This document shows, piece after piece, positions 1 through 8,263 of a stretch of 64,000 bases of DNA. A program made the position numbers and the translations under genes. Every line of letters begins with the position of its first letter. Positions within the stretch are counted from its first letter, which is position 1. The stretch lies in the NCBI RefSeq assembly GCF_000337035.1, contig NZ_AOJL01000026.1:1-64000 (forward strand), given 5' to 3'. The notes below the pieces were generated by a model. It did not search any database. It was not told the origin of the DNA and was given only the letters and a program-made list of their open reading frames with translations. The stretch is from Halorubrum coriense DSM 10284. Lineage in GTDB: Archaea; Halobacteriota; Halobacteria; Halobacteriales; Haloferacaceae.

Positions 1-107
1 ATCGCTCCGCGGACGCGACCCGACCGATTTCTTATCCCCCCGCGATGTCGCGCCGGACCGCGGGAATCCGCCGAAGAGTAAAAACCGCGCCACACGTACG
101 GACTGAC

Positions 108-716
108 ATGTCAGACGTCGCCGGTGCCGACGGGGACCGTCGCCTGCGGGTCGACCTCGACGTCGACCCGGTCGGCGACGGCGGCTGCCCGATCGTCTCC
201 GAGGCCGATTCGGCCGCCGAGGTCACGGTCAACGCCGTCGGCGACGAGTGCGTCGCCGACGTGACGACGCCGAGCGGCGACGTTCGCCGCGGGACCGGCG
301 AGGTCGACGAGGAGTGCCTCTGTCACGCGTTCGGGCGGCTCGGATACGCGCCGCACTTCCGGCGCGTCGAGGACGGGACGATACTCGTGACCGCGTACGT
401 CGACGACCGCGACGCCGTCCGTCGGCTGGTCGAGGAGCTCCGCGCGGTCGTCGACCGGGTGCGGCTCGTCCGGCTCGCGGTGGTGGAGGGGCCGGACGCG
501 ACGGAGCAGGTCACCTTCGACCTCTCCGCGCTGACGCCGAAACAGCGCCGTGGGCTCGAGCTTGCGGTGGTCCGCGGCTACTTCGACGACGACCGCGACG
601 TGCGCCTGAGCGAGCTGGCCGAGGAGCTCGGCATCAGCAAGTCGGCGCTCTCCCAGCGGCTCCGCACGGCGCAGGCGAAGCTGGTGACCGACGTCTTCGA
701 CGGGGCGGAGCCGTGA
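108..716 (+). CDS. HTH_10 (bacterio-opsin activator-like) regulator
   Basis: A 202-residue protein ending in the HTH_10 domain of haloarchaeal Bat-type transcription regulators. The C-terminal 60 residues show the usual pattern: a 'LTPKQRRGLELAVVRGYFD' segment followed by a helix-turn-helix around 'LAEELGISKSALSQRL'. The N-terminal ~130 residues are an acidic alpha/beta region resembling the HTH_10-associated sensor domain, with one CxC pair (ECLCH). An in-frame ATG lies 63 bases upstream (45), but I chose 108 because the extra residues are basic and unlike an N-terminus of this family. Very high GC and codon use match the core chromosome. Ligand and target genes are unknown. The family assignment is firm; the role is not. 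Confidence 0.8.
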   Translation: MSDVAGADGDRRLRVDLDVDPVGDGGCPIVSEADSAAEVTVNAVGDECVADVTTPSGDVRRGTGEVDEECLCHAFGRLGYAPHFRRVEDGTILVTAYVDDRDAVRRLVEELRAVVDRVRLVRLAVVEGPDATEQVTFDLSALTPKQRRGLELAVVRGYFDDDRDVRLSELAEELGISKSALSQRLRTAQAKLVTDVFDGAEP

Positions 717-781
717 GACCGCTTGAAGCCGTCCACACGTGAAGCGGGAGGCCGACGGAGCGCGACCGCCTCCGTTCGGCC

Positions 782-940
782 GTGAGCGACGACGACCACG
801 CGGTCGCCGAGCCGCTCCGCGACGACGCCACCGTCGAACTCGTTCGCGACGCCGTCCGCGTCGCCCGCGGCGAGGTGCCCGCGGAGCGCTTCTCGGCGAA
901 GTACGGGACGGGAGGCGTCTCGGAAGACGGACGGGGGTGA
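782..940 (+). CDS. Small protein like the N-terminal domain of halobacterial ferredoxin-type proteins
   Basis: A 52-codon frame with a GTG start, 66 bases after the regulator and 20 bases before the convergent radical SAM gene. The middle of the product (TVELVRDAVRVARGEVPAE, then a short 'FSAKYG' segment) resembles the short helical stretch found at the start of haloarchaeal 4Fe-4S proteins, where it reads roughly 'ARDA.RV..GE....F..KY'. It has no cysteines, so it cannot bind a cluster itself. It may be a stand-alone accessory peptide or substrate for the neighbouring radical SAM system (inference). The small size and GTG start leave real doubt, but codon use has strong third-position GC and fits a real gene. 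Confidence 0.5.
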   Translation: MSDDDHAVAEPLRDDATVELVRDAVRVARGEVPAERFSAKYGTGGVSEDGRG

Positions 941-959
941 GCGCCGGCGACGAGCCCGC

Positions 960-2195
960 TCAGTCGTCGGCGGGCGCCGGGCGGTCGGCGGCGTCGATCC
1001 GCGCGAGCGCCTCCTCGCCGGCGCGCTCCGACTCGGTGAGGTAGCACTTCGGGTCGGGCGCGAACGGGTCGCCGTGCGCCGAGAGCGCGCGGAGCCGCGA
1101 GCCGCCCCGACAGATCGACTGGTACGCGCAGTCGGCGCACCGCCCGGAGAGGCGCTCCTCCCGCTCGCGGAGTCCGGCGAGGAGCGGGTTCGACTCGTCG
1201 GACCAGATCGCGCCGAACGAGCGGTCGCGGACGTTCCCGGGCGAGTACCCCTGCCAGAACTGCGTGAGGTGGACGTTCCCGACGGGGTCGACGTCGGCGA
1301 CGCGCTCGCCGGTGGGGTCGCCGCCGTTGCGTTCGAGGTACCGGTAGATGAGCTGCGCGCGGTCCGCCCCCATCTCGCGGTCGGCGTACTCGACGAGGTG
1401 GCCCGCGTCGGCGTAGTTGCCGACGAGGAGCGTCTCGATCTCCTCGCCGCGGTCGTGGTACTCGCGGGTGAGGTCACAGAGGTCGGTGACGGCCCGCCGG
1501 GTCGCCTCCGGCGAGAGGTCGACGTTCGAGATGTCCGCGCCGCGGCCGCCGTAGTCGAGGTGATAGAAGCAGAAGCGGTCGACGCCGACGTCGGCGAGCA
1601 GGTCGACGACGCCCGCGAGGTCGTCGACGTTGTGCTCGGTGATCGTGTACCGCAGCCCGGTCTTGAGCCCGACGTCGAGACACGCCTCGATCCCGCGGAC
1701 GGCGGCGTCGAACGCGCCCTCCTCGCCCCGGATCCGATCGTTGCGCTCGGGGAGCCCGTCGACGGAGACGCCGGCGTACTTGAGGCCGGCGTCCTTCAGT
1801 TCGCGGGCGCGCTCCCGGGTGAGGAGGGTCCCGTTCGTCGAGAGCACCGGCCGGATCCCGCTGTCGGCGGCGTACGCGACGAGCTCCGTGAGGTCCTCTC
1901 GGACGAGGGGCTCGCCGCCGGATAAGAGGATGACCGGCGCGCCGAACTCGGCGAGGTCGTCGATGAGCGCCTTCCCCTCCGCGGTGGAGAGCTCGTTCGG
2001 CGCGCCCTCCGTGTCCGCGCCGGCGTAGCAGTGCTCGCAGTAGAGGTTACACCGCTTCGTGGTGTTCCAGACGACGACCGGGCGCTGCTGCTTGTCCTCC
2101 GTGATCTGCGGCTTCTTCGAGCCGTCGGCCGCGTCGTAGCGGAGCCCGTCGCTCTCGGCGTCGAGCCCGCAGAGCAGCTTGCTGACGGAGATCAT
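960..2195 (-). CDS. Radical SAM/SPASM enzyme (AhbC/NirJ/PqqE-like)
   Basis: A 411-residue radical S-adenosylmethionine enzyme. The 4Fe-4S motif is 'CNLYCEHC' (C-x3-C-x2-C) near residues 49-56, followed by a 'LLSGGEPL' strand for SAM binding. The C-terminus has a SPASM-type cysteine set (GRCADCAYQSIC...PKC) for auxiliary clusters. The fold class acts either in heme biosynthesis through siroheme (AhbC/AhbD) or in peptide modification. The next gene upstream, overlapping its start by 4 bases, is an Htur_1727-type partner protein, which favours the peptide-modification or partner-protein reading over heme synthesis. Cytoplasmic, oxygen-sensitive chemistry is expected. The substrate is not proven from sequence. 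Confidence 0.85.
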   Translation of the reverse strand: MISVSKLLCGLDAESDGLRYDAADGSKKPQITEDKQQRPVVVWNTTKRCNLYCEHCYAGADTEGAPNELSTAEGKALIDDLAEFGAPVILLSGGEPLVREDLTELVAYAADSGIRPVLSTNGTLLTRERARELKDAGLKYAGVSVDGLPERNDRIRGEEGAFDAAVRGIEACLDVGLKTGLRYTITEHNVDDLAGVVDLLADVGVDRFCFYHLDYGGRGADISNVDLSPEATRRAVTDLCDLTREYHDRGEEIETLLVGNYADAGHLVEYADREMGADRAQLIYRYLERNGGDPTGERVADVDPVGNVHLTQFWQGYSPGNVRDRSFGAIWSDESNPLLAGLREREERLSGRCADCAYQSICRGGSRLRALSAHGDPFAPDPKCYLTESERAGEEALARIDAADRPAPADD

Positions 2196-2587
2196 CGCCG
2201 CCCCCCCGCGTCGTCGGCGTCGGCCGCGTCCGCCGGGGGCGCGCCGCCGCAGGAGGCGGTCGGCGTCCCCTCAGTCTCGTCGTAGACGCGCGGCTCGTCG
2301 GCGTCCGCGTCTTTCTCGGCGTCCGCGTCCCTCTCCACGTCGTCGTCCGCGAGCGACTCCGCGGAGAACCTAGACACCTCCGCGGCCGGGCACACCCACA
2401 CGTCGCGGGCGTACCACGCGAAGAGCTTGCTCGCCTCCTCGTGGGCGGCGTCCGGCGTCGGCGCGGCGACCGTGCCGACGTGGCGGAGCGGGTCCGACTC
2501 CGCCTCGCGGACGAACACCTCGAACCGGCGACCGTCGGCCGACCGCGGCCCGTTCGTGTTCCCGTCTCGGTCCGTCTTCTCGACCAT
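2192..2587 (-). CDS. Htur_1727 family rSAM-partnered candidate RiPP
   Basis: A 131-residue protein encoded directly upstream of the radical SAM gene, with an ATGA-type 4-base overlap, so the two are translationally coupled. Residues ~20-75 (RRFEVFVREAESDPLRHVG, then ALFAWY-like 'KLFAWYARDVWVCPA') match the PaaB-like domain of the haloarchaeal 'Htur_1727 rSAM-partnered' family. After it comes a very acidic spacer and a C-terminus with a single Cys next to Gly and Pro (ASCGGAPP). In that family the C-terminal tail is the candidate site of radical-SAM modification. Whether this is a true RiPP precursor or a chaperone-like partner is open. Confidence 0.7.
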   Translation of the reverse strand: MVEKTDRDGNTNGPRSADGRRFEVFVREAESDPLRHVGTVAAPTPDAAHEEASKLFAWYARDVWVCPAAEVSRFSAESLADDDVERDADAEKDADADEPRVYDETEGTPTASCGGAPPADAADADDAGGRR

Positions 2588-2869
2588 ACCCCCCGTACGG
2601 ACGGTCCCCGGAACGGCGTTTCGCGCGTTCCCACGGCCGCGAAATTTGGCCGAACGTGTTCGGGCGAGGCGGCGGCGCGGTCGGCGCTCGAACCGACTGA
2701 AGCGAGAGACCGGTCGCTACCGGCTCCGAGAGAAATCGAGGACCGCGCGCGCCGCGATCCCGTGTGAAAACGGCCGTTACCCGCGGGAGATCCCGATCAG
2801 ATGACGCGGTTCTAGGTTCTGTTGTAATACCCACGTTTAACACAAATCCCCCCCATAGACTATCGTATA
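2588..2869. other. Intergenic boundary between GC-rich core and lower-GC island
   Basis: No convincing gene. The left two thirds are very GC-rich like the preceding genes. From about 2800 the DNA becomes AT-richer and stays so for tens of kilobases. A 'ggttctgttgtaa' motif at 2815-2827 pairs with its inverted counterpart at 7026-7038 on the far side of the recombinase genes. A 'TTTAAC' element near 2835 lies about 30 bases before the ATG at 2870 and could be a TATA box for a leaderless transcript. Confidence 0.5.
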
Positions 2870-3556
2870 ATGACAGACAGAAGCGAGATCGTCGGCGTCC
2901 GACTCACACCAGCAGAGCGTGAAAAATTTGAGGACTTCTTGCGTGAGGAAGACGAGTTCGACAGTATAAGCCGATTCTTCCGTGTCGCCGCACATCGGCA
3001 TATGGCAACTGCTAACGAAGATGTATCCATCGATCCTGAGGAGATCATTGATGCCGTGGATTCAGCAGTAACACCCATTTCAGAACGACTCGAAACGGTT
3101 GAAGATCATGTCCTATCGATCGATTCAAGCGTCACGAACGATGATAAAATCGACCTTCTGGCACAGGACCTTTACTCATCACTGCCAACACACTCGAAAG
3201 CTGATGGACTGCCAGATTTCGATAAGATCGAAGAGTTCGATGCACCGAGCGACTTAGCTCTCGCTCAGGGCATCTCGACGCCAGAGGTTTGGGCAGAATA
3301 TTACGACGAGAAACTCGCGGATGTACGCCGCGCCTGCGCTCGAATGTTAGAGTACTACCCGGAGGTGAATTACATCCAAGACACGGCAGGAGAGTCAAAG
3401 CCGCATGTTCCTGTCCATGACGACGTTGGCCAGACCAATACATCAAGGCAAGTCGATTCGATTGCCGGTCAAAACAGTTCGTCAAGCCGACCGCAAAAGA
3501 CACAAGAGCAGGGTCACAGTACCGTTCGTCGTTACTACAAGGAATCTGGTGACTGA
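2870..3556 (+). CDS. Ribbon-helix-helix-like protein paired with integrase
   Basis: A 228-residue acidic protein. Residues 5-45 (SEIVGVRLTPAEREKFEDFL, then SISRFFRVAAHRHM) look like a ribbon-helix-helix DNA-binding segment. The rest is helical with a coiled-coil-like stretch (residues ~55-90) and a Ser/Gln-rich, low-complexity C-terminus. The stop is only 2 bases before the start of the tyrosine recombinase, so the two form an operon. Haloarchaeal integrases of mobile elements are often preceded by a small DNA-binding partner. I infer a role in binding the attachment site or in controlling the integrase. No closer family is recognised. Confidence 0.6.
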   Translation: MTDRSEIVGVRLTPAEREKFEDFLREEDEFDSISRFFRVAAHRHMATANEDVSIDPEEIIDAVDSAVTPISERLETVEDHVLSIDSSVTNDDKIDLLAQDLYSSLPTHSKADGLPDFDKIEEFDAPSDLALAQGISTPEVWAEYYDEKLADVRRACARMLEYYPEVNYIQDTAGESKPHVPVHDDVGQTNTSRQVDSIAGQNSSSSRPQKTQEQGHSTVRRYYKESGD

Positions 3557-3558
3557 CT

Positions 3559-4605
3559 GTGCCACCACGATACAAGCCGATTGAAGACTGCCGATCTGAA
3601 ATTAAGCGGTACAGCGGACAGTTAGACACTGGGACTGATGACGACAACCCAGATCTACGTAGTACAGGAAGTACTAATAGATACAAACAGGACCTCCGAT
3701 GGTACGATCACTGGTTGGACGATGCGGAAGTAGATTCACCAACTGACCTGACGCCTGATCAAGCCAACCAGGTTGGACAGGTATTGTCGAAGGAGTTCAA
3801 CGGGACGACCGATTTGTATCGATGGGATCGAATCAATGCGTTCCACGACTGGCTAGTCAGAATGGAGCTTGCGGAGTCAAACCCGTTTGAGAAGTGGAAC
3901 AAGGACAAAGACGAAAAATTTGGATTTACGAAGCGGTCCGAGCAGTCGACTCAGTTGAAAGACGGAGAACAGTACGCTGTCTCGCAAGGAGAGATACGAG
4001 TAATGGAAGAGAACGTAGGACGGAATCGCGTTCGGGATCAACTCGTCATTAGGCTACTGTGGCAGACAGGCCTACGAAGAGGGGAGGTATCAGGGCTGAC
4101 GCTTGATGACGTTGATCGGGATGAACGGGAGATAACTATTCGAGAATCGGTTGCAAAGAACGGCAAGGAGAGAGTAGTAGCATATCAACAATCACTAGAC
4201 GGCCTGCTGAGAGAATGGTTAGACCATGGGTACCGAGCTGAAAAAGCAGCGACTGCTGAGCACACTCGACTGTTCGTTGGTGAGCGGGGAGCGCCACTGT
4301 CGGGAGATCGTATCAACGAAATTGCCATCGAAGCTGCTGATGATGCAGGAATTAACCGGAAACTCTATGCAGACGCTAATGCTTCTGTTGATGAAGATGG
4401 AAATCCGATTCCGAACAGATGGCTAATCAGCGCACACAACATTAGACATGGATTTGGGACCTTCATGATAAACGAAACCGATGCGGGACTCTGGGAGGTG
4501 TCCAAAGCAATGGGTCACTCTTCGGTGAAAATAACTGAGCGAATATATGTCGAAGATGATCCCCGAGCAGGGCTAGGTCATCTTCATAAGTATGGACCAA
4601 AGTGA
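3559..4605 (+). CDS. Tyrosine recombinase / site-specific integrase
   Basis: A 348-residue XerC/D-like tyrosine recombinase. An N-terminal SAM-like core-binding domain (residues ~30-110) is followed by the catalytic domain. The catalytic residues are visible: Arg in 'TGLRRGEVSGL', a Lys in 'VAKNGKERV', the H-x-x-R box in 'SAHNIRHGFGT', His in 'MGHSSVKITE' and the nucleophile Tyr in 'RIYVED'. The start is a GTG 2 bases after the upstream stop. It lies at the low-GC side of a sharp composition boundary, as expected for the integrase end of a mobile island. The attachment site is not proven. The repeated queC 3' ends 10-30 kb away are candidate targets of this or a related enzyme (inference). 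Confidence 0.92.
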   Translation: MPPRYKPIEDCRSEIKRYSGQLDTGTDDDNPDLRSTGSTNRYKQDLRWYDHWLDDAEVDSPTDLTPDQANQVGQVLSKEFNGTTDLYRWDRINAFHDWLVRMELAESNPFEKWNKDKDEKFGFTKRSEQSTQLKDGEQYAVSQGEIRVMEENVGRNRVRDQLVIRLLWQTGLRRGEVSGLTLDDVDRDEREITIRESVAKNGKERVVAYQQSLDGLLREWLDHGYRAEKAATAEHTRLFVGERGAPLSGDRINEIAIEAADDAGINRKLYADANASVDEDGNPIPNRWLISAHNIRHGFGTFMINETDAGLWEVSKAMGHSSVKITERIYVEDDPRAGLGHLHKYGPK

Positions 4606-4916
4606 GTTACCCCACACTACCATACTCAGCGGCATCTGCTGTCTCCTAAGTTCGAGTTCACCCGGGCAGTTCCATTGTAATCCTCGGAAGCGGATGAGAA
4701 CGGTTGGCTCTATCAAAATCCTTAGAGCGTGGTGTGTTCGTCTTCCTTTGTAGTCATTCCAAAGAGCGTTTCTCCGGCATCAGTTGGTGTCGTATCCTCC
4801 CAGTTCTCCTGGTCGGCAGTTGCTGTCTCTAGGTTTCTTATTTTGACTCAAAGCCGATTAACCAACATTTGGCACCACTCGGTGAGAGTATAGGTTAAGA
4901 GTGCGACTGATCGATG
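4606..4916. other. Intergenic region between the two convergent recombinase genes
   Basis: No complete gene. On the minus strand, roughly 4727-4855 reads as an open 43-codon acidic stretch ending in TAA with no start codon (a stop precedes it), possibly the decayed end of a lost gene. Nothing else is recognised. Confidence 0.4.
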
Positions 4917-6578
4917 CTACAGGCGTGGTGACTCCGATTCGACGGCGTCGAACTCGGGAAGATCGGTGACGACGAGGAGGAATCCGACTGCAAGACCGAT
5001 AACTGTACCTGGCATGGCAGTGATAGACCCGGATATTGGGTCGATAGCGAACATACCCGTAATCCCCCAGAACGTCCCAGTAACCACAGCCCACATAGTG
5101 AGGCCTGCTACAATAGCTACAGTGCGCTTCGGTGATGGTGGGTAATGTTTCATAGTGTCCGACGCTGCAGCAGCAGTGTGCTCGACGCGGAGTCGAGTCT
5201 GAGCCCACGCACTGATTGGATCTACTGTCGCCAGCGACTCGTGTGACGACTCGTCCTCGTCACTACTGGCTTCCTTCAGCTCCTCTCGGACATCATCCAT
5301 GTAGTCGTCAATGCCTCTCTGTACGAATTCGTCGCGTTCCTTTTCTCGGGCCTCAATGACACCCTCAATACCGTGTACCAGGTCCTCCCCGAACACGGCA
5401 GCGAAGTACGACTGTGCGAACTTCCGGAAGTGGTCACGCTCACCCTTTGCGGTCAGATAATGAAGATCGATGATCTCCGATGATGCGACGCCTTGCTCAT
5501 CGGCAAGCATCTCTACTTGGGCGAGCCACTCTTGCCGGGCGCTGATGTAGTGATTGTACCAAAATGATCTGAAGGACTTCGGTGTCGGTACCTCGCCGTC
5601 GGGGAAGGAAACACCAGCTCGATTCACGATCTCCTCGATGGTGTTGTTCACCCACCCCGGCGGCCGCGACCCGTCACGTGATTTCTTGCTCGGGAACAGC
5701 CATCTTCCCTCCCAGTGGTCCAACTCTTCGAGGCGCTCTAACCACGCTTCGATGACTTCCACACCCGCCATGATTGGGACGGTCGCCGCGCCGGTCTTTC
5801 GGTCGTCGTCGAAGACAATGTACGGGTCGTTGCGGTCGAGGCGAAGCTGTGATATCTTGATGTTTGTGGGCTCGGCGCGGCGTGTCCCCGCCGCGATGAG
5901 GATGATGAGTAATGCCTTCTCTTCAAGTGTCTCAGCCTCTCGCCAACACATCCGGATCTGCTTCGGTTCGAGGTCGTGTTCAGGCGACCGGCGTTCGTAC
6001 GTGTAGCCCATCATCTCACGCACCTCACCGATCTTGTGGTCCTCTATCTCCTCGCGGAGAGCGAGGTAGTCGGCCCAGCGCTCTAGGCTTCGAGTGTAGT
6101 TTGACTCTGAGCCCTGAGTCTCCATCTCAGAGGCGAGACCCATGAACAGCCGCATAATGAGATCAATATTCGTGGGTGGGTCCGAGCGGACCAGACGCAG
6201 GAGGTTCGTACTGCCCAACTCCTCGTAGGCGACCCTCGCCAGTGTCCGGAAGTGTGTCCGGGCGTCTTGGACGCGGCTGTCACCCCATCGGTGGAATGTG
6301 TTCTGTTCGACTTCGAGCCACTCATTAACGAGGTGACGAGTCTCGGCGTGGTTAATTTTTAGCGCTTTCTTCGGTCGGGGATTGAACCCACAGATGTCTT
6401 CCAACACTTCCGTGACCGACATGTCGTTCCGGCGGGCGAACCCCTCGATTCCACTGTAGCCGTGCTCCCGAATCCACTCATGAGTGGGACGCACATCAGG
6501 ATCGAGACCCTCGGCACGCCGCTCCTCTCGGACCTTCGCCGGAAACTTTGTGCGCAACTTGTTTTCTGTCCAACGCAT
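4917..6578 (-). CDS. Tyrosine recombinase-like protein with C-terminal membrane anchor
   Basis: A 553-residue protein from the ATG at 6578 (an upstream in-frame start at 6605 would add 9 residues). Residues ~90-190 look like a core-binding domain and ~205-400 like a phage-integrase catalytic domain. Arg in 'AAGTRRAEPTNI', Lys in 'DDRKTGAAT', Arg in 'PKSFRSFWYNHY', a His in 'LHYLTAKGERDHF' and a Tyr in 'QSYFAAVFG' could fill the active site. The C-terminal ~75 residues hold two hydrophobic helices (VAIVAGLTMWAVVTGTFWG and VIGLAVGFLLVV) separated by a short loop, which is unusual for an integrase. It converges on the first integrase gene. The recombinase call is good; membrane anchoring is read directly from hydrophobicity. 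Confidence 0.75.
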   Translation of the reverse strand: MRWTENKLRTKFPAKVREERRAEGLDPDVRPTHEWIREHGYSGIEGFARRNDMSVTEVLEDICGFNPRPKKALKINHAETRHLVNEWLEVEQNTFHRWGDSRVQDARTHFRTLARVAYEELGSTNLLRLVRSDPPTNIDLIMRLFMGLASEMETQGSESNYTRSLERWADYLALREEIEDHKIGEVREMMGYTYERRSPEHDLEPKQIRMCWREAETLEEKALLIILIAAGTRRAEPTNIKISQLRLDRNDPYIVFDDDRKTGAATVPIMAGVEVIEAWLERLEELDHWEGRWLFPSKKSRDGSRPPGWVNNTIEEIVNRAGVSFPDGEVPTPKSFRSFWYNHYISARQEWLAQVEMLADEQGVASSEIIDLHYLTAKGERDHFRKFAQSYFAAVFGEDLVHGIEGVIEAREKERDEFVQRGIDDYMDDVREELKEASSDEDESSHESLATVDPISAWAQTRLRVEHTAAAASDTMKHYPPSPKRTVAIVAGLTMWAVVTGTFWGITGMFAIDPISGSITAMPGTVIGLAVGFLLVVTDLPEFDAVESESPRL

Positions 6579-7056
6579 AACGAAAATTCCTCGCCGCTTG
6601 ACCATATCTTTTGGGCCCGATAAAAATCCGAACTTAGCGTGTTCTTTTAGCGATTATAATGTGAACACACACTAAACGCTATTATTATCCAAATGTCTTT
6701 CTAACCCACTCCCACGCAGTCGGGCGATCATTAGAACATTTCGAGAAATATATTTGTTGATCTTCGTTGTGAATTCTTGCCCGATGTATCATCGACGCAG
6801 TCAGGCGATTCTCTCGTTGAGAGCTTTCATACGAGGCTCGGTAGAGTTGCAGGAACCGCAAGACGAGGGCGGCATGGAAACGACGAAAGATGTACATCTT
6901 TCGTCCATACTACAACGATTGATTCACAACTTAGCGCGTAGCAGCGCCAGCCATTCTCAAGAAACATTTCTTCGTGGCGCTTATCAATCGGCTATTTCGG
7001 GAGAGAATGTGTCTGAATTCTAGACTTTCAACAGAACCGGTTTATTTTAATACTCG
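6579..7056. other. Non-coding region with a 24-bp perfect palindrome
   Basis: About 480 bases without a credible gene; short open frames here lack codon bias. It contains a perfect 24-bp palindrome at 6882-6905 and, at 7026-7038, the inverted copy of the motif at 2815-2827. AT-rich stretches around 6600-6690 could hold the promoter of the recombinase-like gene. Confidence 0.5.
6882..6905. repeat. 24-bp perfect palindrome
   Basis: The half-site GACGAAAGATGT is followed immediately by its exact reverse complement, with no loop. A perfect palindrome this long suits a dimeric DNA-binding protein or a recombinase/resolvase site. It is less suited to a terminator, because there is no loop and no T-tract. 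No second copy was seen in the window. Confidence 0.6.
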
Positions 7057-7494
7057 TCATGGGTCAGAAGAGGCCGCGTCAAGTGAGGAAGTGAGATGCT
7101 GTCGTACCTGTAGGCCTGTATGGAACCGAGAGAAGATGTCGGACTGGTGGGTTGAGCATGCGAGTACCGCCAGCCCACCGTTCCCAACTGGGATGACCGG
7201 TTGTTGTGGCTTGTGCGGTGCGTGACGACAACTTGGACAATTAACCCCGCCGGCCGGGCGGTGATTGAGAAGTTGGGCGCGATCCTCGGTTGCCAGCCCA
7301 CAGAGAGAACAGAATTCTTCGAGGTGGTTGTCACATCCAACGAGAGGAATCGTTAATTGGTCGAGCAGGAGGAACGAGACACTTTCCCTTCCTGGTGATT
7401 GAAGGGCAGATTCGCAAGCAGCACACTGAATGAATTGATTCCTGTGGAGGGAATCTGGCACTGATTGGAGAGAGTCTCCGTTGTCCATACTCAA
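7057..7494 (-). CDS. Haloarchaeal zinc-binding hypothetical protein
   Basis: A 145-residue protein with several metal-ligand pairs: 'CAACESAL' near residue 24, 'CDNHLEEFCSLCG' near 54-66, 'NCPSCRHAP' near 85-92 and a later 'ACSTH'. The spacing suggests two zinc knuckles. The family is recurrent in haloarchaeal accessory DNA, but I do not know a function. It is transcribed alone, pointing away from the FKBP gene region, with an ATG at 7494. Confidence 0.6.
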   Translation of the reverse strand: MSMDNGDSLQSVPDSLHRNQFIQCAACESALQSPGRESVSFLLLDQLTIPLVGCDNHLEEFCSLCGLATEDRAQLLNHRPAGGVNCPSCRHAPHKPQQPVIPVGNGGLAVLACSTHQSDIFSRFHTGLQVRQHLTSSLDAASSDP

Positions 7495-7591
7495 GCTATA
7501 GTTTCAATTGGGAGCCACGCCGGTAAGTTACGGGGAATTGAGTCCCGTTCCTGCCGAAACCACCGATCGCTGACACCGGCACCGTTCGGTC

Positions 7592-8062
7592 TCAGCTGAC
7601 GTCGATAATTTCGACGTCAAACGTGAGCGTTTCACCGGCGAGACGAGGGTTGAAATCCACCCGAACGACATCCTCGTCGACGTGAATAACCTCTCCCTGG
7701 CTCCCATTCTGCGCTTCGAGATACGAGCCCTCCTCCGGCGTCTGGCCGCCAAGCATCTCTTGGAGCTCCGCAGTTTCGAACTCCTGAATGTTCTCGTCGC
7801 TCGGTTCGCCGTAGGCTTTCTCCGGCGGGATGGTCAACGTTTCTGTCTCCCCAGCTTCTAAGCCGATCAAGCCCTCTTCCATCCCCTCGATGACCTGCTC
7901 AGCACCAATTTCGACCGTCAACGGTGTGTACTCTCGGTCGGGCTGGGTCTCAGCAAGGCCCGTCTCCTCGGCGACAGACTTCCGGGAGGTATCGAAGACC
8001 GTATCGTCGTCAAGTCGGCCCGTGTACTCAAGCGTCACAGAATCGCCAGTAGCTATCGTCAT
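7592..8062 (-). CDS. FKBP-type peptidyl-prolyl cis-trans isomerase (SlyD-like)
   Basis: A 156-residue cytoplasmic prolyl isomerase/chaperone. The FKBP fold is split: N-terminal strand 'GDSVTLEYTGRLDDDTVFDTS', then 'IGAEQVIEGMEEGLIGLEAGET' with the 'PPEKAYGEP' loop, then an inserted insert-in-flap (IF) chaperone domain (~90-135), then the closing strand 'LAGETLTFDVEII'. The length and IF domain match the archaeal and SlyD-type proteins. It accelerates proline-limited folding. The start at 8062 gives the expected N-terminus. It stands next to HtpX, another quality-control gene, but on the same strand with a ~200-base gap, so co-transcription is not certain. Confidence 0.92.
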   Translation of the reverse strand: MTIATGDSVTLEYTGRLDDDTVFDTSRKSVAEETGLAETQPDREYTPLTVEIGAEQVIEGMEEGLIGLEAGETETLTIPPEKAYGEPSDENIQEFETAELQEMLGGQTPEEGSYLEAQNGSQGEVIHVDEDVVRVDFNPRLAGETLTFDVEIIDVS

Positions 8063-8263
8063 ACGATTTCGAGTAGTGCCGCACGGAAAGTCTGTGGCAT
8101 TGAACGAGGAGAGTCAGGCTCATTCTGAACGGGATTTACTTCTCGGTAGAGACTCGCCAATTGTGAGCGCGTCGATGACCGTGGCTGAGAGTTCCGGACG
8201 TGGTGCGTTGCGGTGCCGTTGGGCTTTCTGAAGGCCGTGTATCTATCGCTGCGCGGATCAACG

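Noticed and set aside
4727..4855. 43-codon acidic open stretch on the minus strand
   Set aside because: It has no start codon and a stop directly before it. It is at most a decayed fragment, so I mention it only under the intergenic entry.
6754..7023. 90-codon plus-strand open frame
   Set aside because: It runs through the 24-bp palindrome, has no haloarchaeal codon bias or acidic character, and overlaps a second equally poor frame on the other strand.
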